Of a stretch of DNA of 64,000 bases, positions 12,168-22,975 are shown piece by piece. Under the pieces are notes generated by a model. It had not been told where the DNA came from, did not search any database, and worked only from the letters and a program-made list of their open reading frames with translations. The stretch lies in NCBI GenBank assembly GCA_964016985.1, contig OZ024821.1:14309211-14373210 (forward strand). Reading direction: 5' to 3'. How positions within the stretch are numbered: position 1 is the first letter of the stretch; each line of letters begins with the position of its first letter. The stretch comes from Anodontia alba (taxonomy: Eukaryota > Mollusca > Bivalvia > Lucinida > Lucinidae). A program made the position numbers and the translations under genes.

Positions 12168-12605
12168 TGCTTAAACATATAGCAAGTTCCTTTATCTTTG
12201 CAAGGCATTTATTTTTGCTATTATTTCTGAATATGTACTCTCACAAATTAAAAATGTTTGCAAATATTGTGTAGCCTGTAAAAATTATCACATCAGAAGT
12301 AACTATTAGATGATTTTGACAAAAATAAAAAAAAAAAATATAAAAGAACACGCAAAAATAAAATCATTAACAGTACACCTGTTACTGTTTTCACTTATTA
12401 TTTTGGTCACATTCCATACTATTTTTGCATCTGCTGACTTTGCTCTGTTTCAATAATTCCATGATATCGATTGAAATGCACTAAATTTAGAAATGGCGGT
12501 TTGGTCTGGGGATTTGCCATCTCTTCTGATGGCTGTTTTTGCATATAGCATAGGAGACACAAGGTCTACCAATTTTGTACAAATGATGGCCGTGAAGATC
12601 AAGAC

Positions 12606-12690
12606 AGATACCTTTGCAAACAGTGTAGATCCAGATGAGCCGGCTCGTAACGAGCCATCAAGATCTACACTGTTTGGCGTTCTGAGTTGA
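12606..12690. repeat. GCAAACAGTGTAGA-type hairpin
   Basis: The left arm TTTGCAAACAGTGTAGATCC and the right arm ...AGATCTACACTGTTTGGC are imperfectly complementary around GCCGGCTCGTAACGAGCC. It is one of several copies of this short palindromic repeat in the window. Confidence 0.75.
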
Positions 12691-12807
12691 TATCTAATTT
12701 ATTCCTGTTTGCAGCAATGGACATGTCCAACTTCAAATATTAAACAGTCCACTTCCAACCCACGCTGCGGACCAGATCTTCCAACCCACGCTGCGGACCA
12801 GATCAGT

Positions 12808-12890
12808 TACCTTTGCAAACAGTGTAGATCCAGATGAGTCGGCTCATAACGAGCCGACTCATCAGGATCTATAATGCTTGTCATTCTGTC
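12808..12890. repeat. GCAAACAGTGTAGA-type hairpin, second copy
   Basis: It starts TTTGCAAACAGTGTAGATCC. The centre GAGTCGGCTCATAACGAGCC is followed by its complement GACTCATC, and the right arm has decayed to GGATCTATAATGCTTG. Just upstream, ACCCACGCTGCGGACCAGAT is directly duplicated (12756-12805). Confidence 0.7.
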
Positions 12891-12901
12891 TTGATTTCTT
12901 G

Positions 12902-13090
12902 AGTAAGTAAGTAAGCAAGTAAACAAGTAAGTAAGTAAGTAAATAAGTAAGTAAGTAAATAAATAAGTAAGTACGTAAGTAAGTAATTAAGTAAGTAAAG
13001 ACTTTATTTATAGAGGGTTACTACATTTAGCTCATACATATAAAACATATGTAATAGTTAATCTTCTATGAGGCCCTTATTGACCAATTT
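12902..13090 (-). mobile_element. 3' end fragment of a LINE A relative with (TTAC)n tail
   Basis: 12902-12998 is a (TAAG)n microsatellite. It is followed by ACTTTATTTATAGAGGGTTA and ...TTAATCTTCTATGAGGCCC, which align with the LINE A 3' UTR (GCTTTATTTAACGAGGGTAA, TAATCTTCCATGTGACCC). Read on the minus strand this is an AATAAA-containing LINE 3' end with a tetranucleotide tail; the rest is 5' truncated. Confidence 0.7.
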
Positions 13091-13439
13091 GCCACAATGG
13101 ACACGTCCAACTTTTAATATGGAAAAGCCCACTTCAGAAACTAAAGGGTGAGTGTTATAAATACATCGCTTGCTGTAGCAACCTTGAGCATCATTTCCAA
13201 CTAACATACACGATTATTAGAATGCCAAACAAAATTGTGTGTACGTACATGCGGCCTGTCATTGGAAGCTACTATTCACAAAAAGGCATTGCAAAGGTAT
13301 TCGTGAGGGTCTGGCGAAATATCAAATATGCAACACATCAACATTAGCATTCACGTAGATTTTGCGACTCCGATCATGATCTGTCCTGTCGAAAACAGGT
13401 AAGTATACTCAGGCACTCAATGTAGCCATACATGACATT

Positions 13440-14832
13440 GGGCACGTCTAGAGTTTACTCTTTCTGTTGCCTTCTGTGGATAGGGTATTGACATTTTCTT
13501 GAATGGTTCCGTGCCATTGAACAAGATGGCTGCCATGCCCATATATGACAAAACACTTAAAAATCTTATACTCCAGAACCAAGAAAGTTTTGAGACTGAA
13601 TTTTTGTATATAGAATCGGGGACTCCATGTCTACCAATTTTGTTCAAATTATGGTCGTAGGTTGACCTTTTACCTTTTTACGGCAAGGTCAAATTTGCAC
13701 CCCCGTATATTTGTATGGGAAAATGTTGAAAAATCATTTTCTCGAAACGTATTTAAGACTAATGGCTGAAATTTGCAATGTATGATTGAAGTAGTAAAAC
13801 TTCTTAATTACAATCAAATTTTTGTCCCCTTGGGGTTATCTGCCCTTGCCCCTGGACTATATACATGTTTAAAAATGTGTAATATTTAAATGTCTTCTTT
13901 TCACCAGATTTCACATAGGACCTGCCCTTGCCCCTGGGCTATATATATGTACAAAATTGTGCAATTTTTAAATGTCTCCTTCTCTGAAACCGCATGAGCA
14001 ATTTTAACCAGATTTCACATAGGGCCTTCTGTCGAAAGGGTATTGACAATTTGTTCGAATGGTTCCACGCCATTTAACAAGATGGCCGCCATGCCGATAT
14101 ATGGTAAAAGCACAGAATAATCTCCTTCTCCAGAACCAAGAAAACTTTGAGGCTGAATCTTGGTATATAGCATTAGGGACACTACCAAGTTTGTTCAAAT
14201 GATGATCGTGGGTTGACCTTTGACCTTTTTACGGTAAGGTCAAATTTGCACCCTCATACATTTGTATGAGGAAAATGTTGAAAAATAATTTCTTAGTATG
14301 TATGAAAAACTAATGGCTGAAACTTACAATGTATGATTATATAAGTAAAACTGTTTAGGTACCATCAAAATGGTGGGGTTATCTGCCTTTGTCCCTGGGC
14401 TATATACATGTATAAAATCGTAAAATCTTTAAACATCTTCTTCTCTTAAATCTCTTGAGCAAATTTCATTAGATTTCACATGTGGCCTTTTGTCGAAAGG
14501 ATGTTGACAGTTTGGTCAAATGGTTCCGCACCATTGAACAAGATTGCTGCCATGCCTATATATGGTAAAACACTTCTTCTCCAGACATAAGAAAGCTTTT
14601 GAGACTGAATGTTGGTTTACAGCATTGGGGACTCAAAGTCGGTAGTATTGTCAGGTGATGATGAAGTTTGTTCAAATGATGATACTCGGATGACCGTTGA
14701 CCTTTTTACGGTATGGTCAAATTTGTGTACTATTTGCTGTGGCAATACTGGAAGAAGTTGCATGGTATTTGCAGATAAGCAAATAGCTGTTTTTATCAGG
14801 TGAGCGAATCGTGGCCCATGGGCCTCTTGTTT
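13440..14832. mobile_element. Right part of a TAGCTCA-type element, ~480-550-bp units
   Basis: Units carry AACAAGATGGCYGCCATGCC, CCAGAACCAAGAAAG, TTGACCTTTTACCTTTTTACGG and AAGACTAATGGCTGAAA, as in 3181-4120. Repeats of the ACGG...GGTCAAATTTG phrase fall near 13680, 14230 and 14705. The right terminus, CAGGTGAGCGAATCGTGGCC to GGGCCTCTTGTTT, ends at about 14832. Non-coding; the minus-strand ORFs are monomer read-throughs. Confidence 0.78.
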
Positions 14833-14843
14833 CTATGATAGAT

Positions 14844-15237
14844 CGTATTTTATTTCACTAAATGAACACCAAGTGATTTTTTTTTCACGAGTGGCGATAG
14901 CCGGCACAATTTCATCAGATACCTTTTTTATGTCAACAATATTTACATCTGTCGTCTCGTTAGTCATCTATCGTCAAAGGCGCCGGTTGTACGGTGTGAC
15001 TACGTTTAATATCCAATATTATGCCCCTGAACCCGCTGAACAATACCAAATTGACGCGAAATAGCGAGGAAAAAAATAATTTCTCGACGTAAGTGTCGAA
15101 GAGTGGGTAGTAAAAGCGTAAAAGAAACTGAAAATTTGAATTTTTCACTCATAAATACCAAAACTTGTATTTTCACTCGTGGCTATCGCCACTCGTGAAA
15201 ATAATACATTTGACGTTCATTCGGTGAAATAAAAGTT
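14844..15237. mobile_element. MITE with ~55-bp terminal inverted repeats
   Basis: The left end GTATTTTATTTCACTAAATG...TTCACGAGTGGCGATAGCC (14844-14903) is the imperfect reverse complement of the right end GGCTATCGCCACTCGTGAAA...GGTGAAATAAAAGTT (15181-15237). The total is about 390 bp with no transposase. ORFs on both strands inside it have no recognisable domain. Confidence 0.8.
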
Positions 15238-16131
15238 AATCTTACACTGAAAGAAAAAATCAAATGTCCTCTATATATTTCAATGAAAAGCATAAGAGAA
15301 GCTTAATTACTTCCTTCTTAACTATTGAATTTCGTCTATAATACGGGGTAGTAGTGTTAAATGATGCCAGTCTTTACACAACTGTTGAATATGTGCAGTA
15401 CAAGTACTAGCTAACATTCTACTTAAATCTCTGTTGGATCATTTTCGGCCCGACAGGTCTCCTAACGGTCCAATACAAACATTAAGTAGAATGCAATAGC
15501 AGGGGTGTTTAATATGTGGCGTCGAAACATAGAAAAGAAAAAGGCAAACCCAGATATAACTACTTCTGTTTTCTGGGAAAAATAACAAAAAAAATGTCTG
15601 CTGAATTAGCACAGAGATTGGTAAAGGTTAAAGTTAAGAGCGGTAAAGATTAAGGTTTGTGTAAACTTTTTCTACCGTATCAATACCTGCGCGTGGAAAA
15701 GTTACTATGTTTTCGTTCTGAACTTGTCTCGTAGTGGTCATTCAAGTCTTGGAATTTATTCTTGATTATCGATTGCTTGGTGGTCATTTTAAATAGTTCC
15801 AAATAAAACAGTACATATCGTATTCGACCTAATTATCGGATATACCCCTATAAGCGCAGTCTGAAAGCAATTTTCGAGTCTCTAAAATACAGCCCGTGTA
15901 CTTTTGCCCACTTTTTTATACAGCATATGTTGTAGGTACTCATTTGAATTGCCTCGACAAGTCGTGGCGGTTCAAATGGAAATGCTCGGCAAGTCAAGGC
16001 AAATCAAATAAATACCAACAACATATGCTTTTATAAAGAAAATCTGAAAAATATCGCATTAGTATCAGTAAACCGTGAAGTCCTCAACCGATCGTACTTT
16101 AATGTGCAATCTTAGTTTTCCAGTAATTTTG
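15238..16131. other. Intergenic with partial hairpin repeats
   Basis: It holds a half copy of the TTTGACATTTCATGC hairpin MITE (about 15566-15640, TTCTGTTTTCTGGG...GTCTGCTGAATT). It also holds a degraded member of the GTATTCGACCTAATTA element (about 15819-16040) with GTTGTAGGTACTCATTTGAA and its partial complement. No gene. Confidence 0.55.
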
Positions 16132-16163
<32 letters not shown>

Positions 16164-16250
16164 CGAAAAAGAATCTGTTTGAAACGGAACTCTTCCTCCT
16201 CCACACCCCCCCCCCCCTCACCCCCCTCACACACACACACACCCTCTTGG
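16132..16250. repeat. Poly(A), C-rich and (CA)n tract
   Basis: A poly(A) run (16132-16160) is followed by a C-rich stretch and a short (AC)n run. The minus-strand ORF across it is low complexity. Confidence 0.8.
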
Positions 16251-16269
16251 GAGCAAATGGTCCTAAACT

Positions 16270-17860
16270 GCTCACCTGAGTGCTTAGTGCTTTTTCAATG
16301 AATTTGAAGGTCATTATAGAAGACTGCCCCATAGACCGTTAATATGCTTATTGGAAGCCAGGCTCATGTTATTTGGCTTTATGCCTCTCCTTTGGATCAT
16401 GAACCCAGGGGTCTGTACCATGAGTTTATTTGCTGAGAATGTAGCTTCATTTACTCATTTAGCTGATTGCAAATACAAAGTTAAAGGTCACAGGCAACAA
16501 TAGTTTCCCCAAAAAATAACAATTTCCACTTTTTTCCCATACAAAAGCATATGCGACCAAATTTGACCTTGATGTAAATTGGGTCAAGGTCAAGCCAGCC
16601 GTCATTTGAATAAACCACAATGGGCCCTAAGACCTCAATACTACATACCAAGTTTCAAGGCAATCGGTCCATTGGTTCCGGAGAAGAAGGTTATTTACCA
16701 TATACGGGCATGGCAGCCATATTTGTCATGTGACCAAACTCATATTTATTAATTTTCATTTCATTTACCTAAAAGCTTTCCTATGAAATTCGGTTACAAA
16801 TGGCCCAGTGGTTTCTAAGAAAAACAAGTTTTTTTTTGTTTTTTTTTTTATATCTAAATGACCTTTGGCTATGGTCAAGAAATCACCTTGACCTTGAATA
16901 CTCATCTAGTCTCGTTTACTTATTTAGGTACCTGCATCTACAAATTTTCAGATCACAGGCTGGGATAGTTCCTGAAAAATACACAGTTTTAACTTTTTTC
17001 CATACAAAAGCCTATAGATGCGACCAAAGTTGACCTAGGCCTAAAATAGGTCAAGGCCATTCAGGGGGTCATCATTTGAATAAACTATGATTGGCTTGAT
17101 CCTTCACTGCTACATACCAAGTTTCGTGATAATCAGCCCACTGGTTCCTGAGAAGATTTTAAAGGGTTTTGACCGTATATGGGCATGGCGGCCATATTGA
17201 TCATGTGACCAAACTTACATTAATTACTTTTCATTCTCGTGTTCCTCAAAATTTCCATACGAAATTTAGTCACAAATAGCCCAGAAGTTTCTTAGAAAAA
17301 CAAGTTTTAATTTTCATATCTGAATGACCTTTGGCCAAGGTCAAGAGATGGCCTTGGCCTTGAATACTTCCGTAGTTTCATTTACTCATTTAGCTCACTG
17401 CATCTACCAATTTTCAGACCACAGGCTGCAATAGTTTCTGAAAAATACAAGGTTTTGACTTTTTCCCATATAAAAGTCTATGCGAACAAATTTGACCTTG
17501 GCCATAAATAGGTCGAGGTCATCCAAGTGTCATCATTTGAGCAAACTATGATTGACTTGAGTCCCCAATGCTACATACCAAGTTTCATGACAATCGTCTT
17601 ACTACTTCGGGAGAAGACGATATTTGAAGGGTTTTTATCTTACATGGGCATGGCGGCCATCTTGGTCATGTGACCTGGACCGCGCGAACAAACTTTCGTT
17701 CTCGCATCCCATGGATGTTCCACAACAAATTTGACTTCAATCGGCCTAGGGATTTCAGAGGAGAAGATGTTCGAAAATGTTGACAGACGACAGACTACAG
17801 ACGACAACAGGCTAGTCATATTATAAGCTCATCAGTGAGCCAAAGGCTCAGTTGAGCTAA
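16270..17860. mobile_element. Array element D, three ~470-bp units
   Basis: GCTCACCTGAGTGCTTAGTG (16270) and AGTGAGCCAAAGGCTCAG with TTGAGCTAAT (to 17860) form inverted ends. Three units end in GGGCATGGCGGCCATATTG then CATGTGACC at 16727, 17202 and 17667, giving periods of 475 and 465 bp. Units contain GACCTTTGGCCAAGGTCAAG, TTTTCAGACCACAGGCTG and CTACATACCAAGTTTCATGA. No coding capacity is recognised. Confidence 0.82.
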
Positions 17861-17877
17861 TAAAAGCAGACATGATT

Positions 17878-18040
17878 TTTTTGTTTTTTTTTTTTTTCTT
17901 TTTTTTTTTTTCACAAAATATGACTTGACATTTTACACAGTTTATCTGCGGAGACAATTTGAAATAAATGTCAAGTCTAATTTTCTGTGGGAAAAATAAC
18001 TAAACACTTAGTCTTAGTTTGCAGAGTGTTAAAACTTAAA
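17878..18040. mobile_element. TTTGACATTTCATGC hairpin MITE, degraded
   Basis: Two T-rich runs (17878-17912) lead into GACTTGACATTTTACAC...GGAGACAATTTGAAATAAAT and AATTTTCTGTGGGAAAAATA. This is the palindromic core of the family whose better copies lie at 20.8, 23.3, 43.0, 47.1, 47.8 and 48.2 kb. Confidence 0.65.
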
Positions 18041-18186
18041 CTGTATATGTGTAATGTTGAAAAATGCTAACAAAAAAATCAAAACACTGACGGCACTGGT
18101 AGGTCGACTGTCTCTGAGTGTATGCTGGAAAAATGGTCCTGAACGGGGACAAGACTGTTTCAGTTAACCCTTATTTTCCTGTAATT

Positions 18187-18262
18187 TAAGCAAACGGTGC
18201 AGACCCTGATTAGACGCCGCAGAACGCGGCGTCTGATCTGGGCCTGCACTGTTTGCCAGTGC
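18187..18262. repeat. GCAAACAGTGTAGA-type hairpin
   Basis: The arms are GCAAACGGTGCAGACCCTGA and TCTGATCTGGGCCTGCACTG, around GACGCCGCAGAACGCGGCGTC, which is a near-perfect GC-rich stem. A closely similar copy lies at 62401-62475. Confidence 0.8.
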
Positions 18263-18787
18263 CCCAACATTCAGCCCAGTCCAGGTTTTACAGCTTGGTC
18301 CGTCTAACGCGCGGTTGGATTTCATTGGTCAATGATAATCACCTGGACAACAACTTTTAGAAGATGTTAGCGTATGTTAGTTTTGAGTCTAACAATCGAC
18401 CCAAAAATGCTATTTCGTCTACAGTAAGTCTCCAATGACTCGAACACCGATAGCTCGTTTACCGTGGCTGATTCGAACTCGTTTTTGAGTCCTAAAAATT
18501 CTTCCGATAGCACTTGAAAATATTTAGGTGTATTTTAGGGAATTATTTCATGGAAATGTATGTTGTGTGAACTCATTAGAATCGCTTCAATGAGGCGAAT
18601 CTAATGAGTACATACAAAATTCCATTATTTTTATAGAAGATCGAAAATTCATCCCTAAATTATCCCCATTAGCCTTCTGACCTGGTGCTTTAATTAACCC
18701 TCAGTGGCTCGAACTGCCCATATCAAAACAAATTGCCGTGGTCCCAAAGATGTTCGAGCCATTGAAGTCCGACTGTATCTTCAGTTA
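18263..18787. other. Intergenic with one hairpin
   Basis: No gene is seen. 18560-18615 reads GTGAACTCATTAGAATCGCT...GAGGCGAATCTAATGAGTAC, a small inverted repeat similar to the hairpin core shared by several elements in the window. Confidence 0.55.
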
Positions 18788-19181
18788 GGATTCACCCAGT
18801 GAAAACCGATATCAGGATATCGGAGGTTGTGAGATTTCGGAGGTAAACAAATGATCCAGCGACAGTATATGTACTTATCCTCCTTTAATGATCAAAAAAG
18901 TGCTTCTGGAGGATAAGCAACGTAAACTTATATTTTCTCAGTTGAATAGTTTAATACATGAAAATGGAATTTCAATATAAAGTATCCTCCTATTTATTCA
19001 AAATCACGTTTGAAAAGGAAATTTCATTGTTTTTCACCCAAATTCCATTTTCTATTGTTTATAGCTTTTATCCTGTAAAGCTTTTTCATTGAGTATGTAT
19101 GTCTGTATAATCTAGAACCTTTCTATAAATTATACAAGAAATAGCAGATGTGAAAAAAATTACTAAAGTGGCAGGTCTTTT

Positions 19182-19448
19182 TTAGATTTCTTTAGGGTTG
19201 TTGTCATATTTATTGGTAACAGGATGTCGAAGGTATGCTGCAGGGATGTCAGAGGACAGATTTATATTGGTTAACGGGATATCGGAAACGGCTACATCTT
19301 TTCTGAAACGTGATCTTGCCTGGTTTAATATGTTACAGACGATTACCTGAATCGTCAGGAGTGGCGTGTAGCAAGCGAACAAAATGTTTATGCTGACTGG
19401 CAAAGAATAAATGAAATAATGTGCCATAGACTTATCAAAATAAAACAT
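19182..19448 (-). CDS. Unrecognised 88-aa ORF inside the DNA element
   Basis: The minus-strand frame has two hydrophobic stretches (AHYFIYSLPVSINILFACYT and PLLTIQVIVCNIL), then a polar tail with RSRFRKD and a stop. I do not recognise a family. It lies inside the 18793-20762 transposable element, so it could be captured host sequence, a transposon remnant or chance. There is no supporting splice or promoter evidence. Confidence 0.15.
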   Translation of the reverse strand: MFYFDKSMAHYFIYSLPVSINILFACYTPLLTIQVIVCNILNQARSRFRKDVAVSDIPLTNINLSSDIPAAYLRHPVTNKYDNNPKEI

Positions 19449-19525
19449 CAGGATAACCAGCCTTCGTGATGAAAACCCCGGGTAACAAACACGACTTCAC
19501 ATAGAAAAAGTGGGGATTGCAGGGC

Positions 19526-19556
<31 letters not shown>

Positions 19557-20204
19557 TTGTCTTGTTTCTGCTCTAAAATATGTATTGAGGTACTCTTAAG
19601 AACACGTCGTTTCTGCTCTAAAACATAGGTTGCGGGTTATCGTTAGAAACCGCAATGAAAAAAAAAAATAGTAATAATACGAAAATCAGTTTTCTTTCTG
19701 AAAAAATTGTATTTTTTAAGACATGAAAATTTCATTCTGCGTGTTTTCATATTTGTTCATCACAACGTTTTGTGCCTTTGGTGAGTTTCCATGCCTATAC
19801 ACAGACTTTTGAAATGGAAGGGGCGGGTGTGTGAATTCTTGGCTGGGATAGAGATGCCAACAAAATGCCGATGGGGGATGCAAAATTAAGGAATGTAAAG
19901 TGATTTTAAGGTCAAACCTGCATGATTTTTAAAATAATTGGCCTGAAAGGGGTACAGGTCTCGTTTCATCGTTTGGTCGGTCAGACACTCCATGGATTTT
20001 TCACTTACATTTAATTTAGGCTTAAAAACCCAGGCCCGTGGGTTTTGAAATGGGGATGGTGTGACCGTATGGAGGCATGCAAATGCTCAGAAAATGTCGA
20101 TTTAGAGGCGAAAATTAGGGGTGTAACCTGTGTTTTCGATTAAAATCTGCTTGATTTTTTAGATAATTTGTCCACAATGGGGGCTACGTTCGCCAACTCC
20201 ATTT

Positions 20205-20306
20205 CCCCCCCCCCCCCCCGCCCCCCACATCTGCTTGATTCTGAATAAATTTGTCCACCCCATCCCCAACCACACACACACACACACACGCGCGCGCGCG
20301 CACACC
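20205..20306. repeat. Poly(C) and (CA)n(CG)n tract
   Basis: A C run (about 20205-20226) is followed by alternating CA (20270-20289) and CG (to about 20301). The alternating purine-pyrimidine tract has Z-DNA-forming composition. The two overlapping minus-strand ORFs here are low complexity. Confidence 0.85.
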
Positions 20307-20821
20307 GCGTATGAAAAAACACGTTACAAAATCTGCAATGTTTTCTATTGATAGCAAATGAAAATGACAAAGGTCTCCTCGATACAACTCGATACAACTC
20401 ATATAATTATTATATCACGCTAGCAAATTTATGTGGTGAAGACCCCTTGCGAATCTCACTTATATTAGGAATGTGATAAAAAATAATTTCAGGATTCTGA
20501 AAAAACAATATGCATATCTTAAGACCATCCTAAAAGCGCCTGTAAAGTTTGAAAAGGATTGGCCTAAAACTGTTGGAGGAGTTGCGGGCAGAAGAATGTT
20601 GGGGGCACTGACGGACGGACACTCAAAATCTCAGAGGGTATAACATAATACCCCGCCACTTTTTTGGTGGCGGATAAGTACATACCATGTCGCTGGATGA
20701 CGTCATTTGTTTATCCGAAATCTCGCAACCTTCGATATCTCCATATCGGGTTTCCCTGGGTGGGATTGATTATTATTCTTGCTTTTAAATCAGCCTGAGG
20801 ATTAGAGTGCTCTTGCGGATT

Positions 20822-21040
20822 TAGCAGTTAGCATGCGGGGTAAAATTTTAGCATATGACGTTTTGAAATATTTTTCTGATTTTCTCTCTCCCGAAAATAG
20901 AATTTGACATTTTATGCAAATTTTGTCGCTTAGGAGACAATTTGCATGAAATGTTAAATCCTGTCTTCTTGGGAAAATAAGAAAACGTATTGTGAGATTA
21001 CCTTCTGTTGAATTTTGCCATAGCGTGCTAAGTGTTAATT
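20822..21040. mobile_element. TTTGACATTTCATGC hairpin MITE, near-complete
   Basis: The left flank AGCATGCGGGGTAAAATTTT...TTGAAATATTT, arms ATTTGACATTTTATGCAAAT and ATTTGCATGAAATGTTAAAT around CGCTTAGGAGACA, and the right flank CTGTTGAATTTTGCC...GTGCTAAGTGTTAA give the full palindromic architecture of the family. Confidence 0.8.
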
Positions 21041-21554
21041 AGATCAAAGTCATTTTTTAATAATTAAGCGCTTGTTATTTGTACAATATAAACATCTCTG
21101 GAGAGAAACGCCTAAGGATCAACTAATGCATGCCGCAACATAATAATAAATCCATTGAATGAATTCGAATCAATATGCCTTTTAAATTAGGATTATTTAA
21201 ATATGCAAACTCATAATAATCTTCAATTGTTCGTGTGCAGGATGAATTTTATTATACATTGATAAAATATTCATGTTTTCAGTACGTGTATGTCAATTTA
21301 CCAGTTTTGCCCTGCCTATTAGCTCGCTTGTATGAAACAGCAGTCACGTTGGCGTCGGTGTTGGTTATTAGGCTATAAAGTTTTTGGTTAAAGCTTTTAA
21401 AAGGCTATTTCACCTGAATCTGTGGATTGAAGTAGTTCATACTTGCCCTGATGTTAGATACTGGTCTGAAGTTCTATTCTGTACCATCCCAACCTACATG
21501 AATGACCCTGAAGTCAAGAGCACAGACTTACAAAAAAAACATGTGTTAACTTTT
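21041..21554. other. Intergenic, nothing recognised
   Basis: AT-rich DNA between two mobile elements. No ORF or repeat with a recognisable identity. Confidence 0.5.
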
Positions 21555-21651
21555 AGCTCACCTGAGCACGAAGTGCTCATGGTGAGCTATTTGGATCGTA
21601 ATCCGTCCGTGGTGCGTCCGTCGTCTGTTAACAACTGCTTTAAATGACATC

Positions 21652-21921
21652 TCATTACGAAAACACGCCTATTCAAATATATAGAAAATTTCACCTCCAA
21701 AAACTGAAAATTTTCGGATAAAAACTTTGATATTTTTATATTATTGCTCAAATCATTGATTGTGTTAATCGTTAGAATGAGGCGGTTCTAACGAGTACCC
21801 ACAGTCTATGTTTTTGAGCAGAAATAAGAAAAATAATGTATACCCCTGTAAACCCCATTTTTACTATATGAAAGTGGGGTTTAAGGGGGTCAAAATTATA
21901 TGGGCATATTTTCGTGATGCC
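21652..21921. mobile_element. Hairpin element G, copy 1
   Basis: The ends are CATTACGAAAACACGCCTAT and ...CATATTTTCGTGATG. The centre is a long palindrome including GAGGCGGTTCTAACGAGTAC. The right half has TAATGTATACCCCTGTAAAC and GTGGGGTTTAAGGGGGTCAA. Non-coding. It is inverted relative to copy 2. Confidence 0.8.
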
Positions 21922-21968
21922 ATTTCTGCCACCTACCGTTTTTGTCTGCACCAAAGTTTTGGCCTTTA

Positions 21969-22246
21969 CATCACAAAAACATACCTATAAAATTTTGACC
22001 CCCTTAAACCCCACTTTTATATAATAAAACGGGTTTACAGGGGTATACATTATTTTGCTAATTTCTGCTCAAAACATAGATTGTGGGTATCCGTTAGAAC
22101 CGCTTCTGCGAGGCGGTTCTAACGAGTACACACAATCTATGTTTTGAGTAGAAATATGAAAAATATCGGGGGGTTTTTATCTGAAAATTTTCAGTTTTTT
22201 GGAGATGAAATTTTCTATACATTTGAATAGGCGTGTTTTCGTAATG
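21969..22246. mobile_element. Hairpin element G, copy 2 (inverted to copy 1)
   Basis: It starts CATCACAAAAACATACCTAT and ends ATAGGCGTGTTTTCGTAATG. The central stem has CATAGATTGTGGGTATCCGT on one side and ACGAGTACACACAATCTATG on the other, around CCGCTTCTGCGAGGCGG. A 67-codon minus-strand ORF here is not a gene. Confidence 0.82.
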
Positions 22247-22583
22247 GTCATCCTAGAGATGTTCAACAGCTTGCCACCAAAGCGATAACAGATATCAAGT
22301 CCATTATCCCAGCATCTGCAAGCATGACAGACACAAGTATCATGCTGTTCAAGAAGATTCATGAGGTTGCCATCAGGCAAAATGTGGAACGCAAAATGTA
22401 GAAAAGTAGAAATGGTCTACTTTTTGCATTAGTATCAATGCAGAATGTAAACTTTTTTCTACATTTTGGGTCGATATCTAGAATTCATACGTTTTGCGTT
22501 GCAACATACCTATCAAAACAAAATATAGAATTTTTGACATATGTCTGACATTTTGTGTTTGTAACATCGCTTATTTACCTGGC

Positions 22584-22835
22584 CACTGAAGCTTCCGGAT
22601 GGTCGAGCGGTTAGTGTTCCTGGCCCCGAGGTTATAATTTTTTTTTCATGCTTAACTCATCTGAGCATGGAATTTTTCCTGCTAATAAATCTCAAATTAC
22701 GAAGTTTCTCTGCTAGTAAATATGAAAATGCAAACTATTGTTGGCATTTTCATATTTATTAGCAGAGAAATTTTCATGCTCAGCTCAGCTGAGCATGAAA
22801 AAAGTTTTAAAACCTCGGGGCCCGGCTTCGGATCA
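22584..22835. repeat. tRNA-like head on a large fold-back repeat
   Basis: GGATGGTCGAGCGGTTAGTG resembles the D-arm/box A region of a serine- or leucine-type tRNA. It leads into CTGGCCCCGAGGTT, and a near reverse complement (AACCTCGGGGCCCGG) lies at 22811-22825. Between them TTTTCATGCT...GAGCATG and TGCTAGTAAATATGAAAATG / GCATTTTCATATTTATTAGC pair around a centre near 22738. No complete cloverleaf can be drawn, so it is a tRNA-derived or tRNA-like relic at most. Confidence 0.5.
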
Positions 22836-22894
22836 CAAAATCTTCATTGCACAGAGCTTTACATTATTACCTCTTCATTGTTTCGATTTAACTT

Positions 22895-22975
22895 AATGCT
22901 CAGCATGCTGGGTAAAAAATTTCAGCAGACGACAATTAGAAATATTTTCTTAGTTTTCAGTGCTAGAAATTAGGT
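22895..22975. mobile_element. TTTGACATTTCATGC hairpin MITE, left half only
   Basis: AGCATGCTGGGTAAAAAATT, TCAGCAGACGACA and GAAATATTTTC match the left flank of the family; the palindromic core is missing. Confidence 0.6.

Larger units (their letters stand above)
8378..12170 (-). mobile_element. LINE A: non-LTR retrotransposon, nearly full length, degenerate
   Basis: Read on the minus strand, the order is a gag-like zinc-knuckle ORF (12167-11883), AP-type endonuclease (11530-10895), linker (10750-10091), reverse transcriptase (10158-8842), then a 3' UTR ending in AATAAA and an (ATT)n tail at 8405-8378. This is the usual layout of CR1/L2/jockey-type LINEs; the exact clade is an inference. The ORF2 equivalent is broken into at least six frames. 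A related 3' end, with a different tail (TTAC)n, lies at 12902-13090 on the same strand. Confidence 0.88.
18793..20762. mobile_element. 1970-bp DNA element, ~90-bp TIRs, GGATT duplication
   Basis: The left end CACCCAGTGAAAACCGATAT...GAGATTTCGGAGGTAAACAAATG...ATGTACTTATCC (18793-18881) is the reverse complement, with few changes, of GGATAAGTACATACCATGTC...CGATATCTCCATATCGGGTT...CTGGGTG (20672-20762). GGATT flanks both ends (18788-18792 and 20763-20767), consistent with a 5-bp target duplication. No transposase is visible, so it is probably non-autonomous. The superfamily is not assignable from the sequence alone. Confidence 0.85.

Noticed and set aside
20140..20402. Cys/Gly-rich ORFs on the minus strand
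   Set aside because: They read poly(C) and (CA)n(CG)n tracts in two overlapping frames; low complexity.
22584..22660. Functional tRNA gene
   Set aside because: Only a D-arm-like segment is present; acceptor pairing and a box B at proper spacing are missing.
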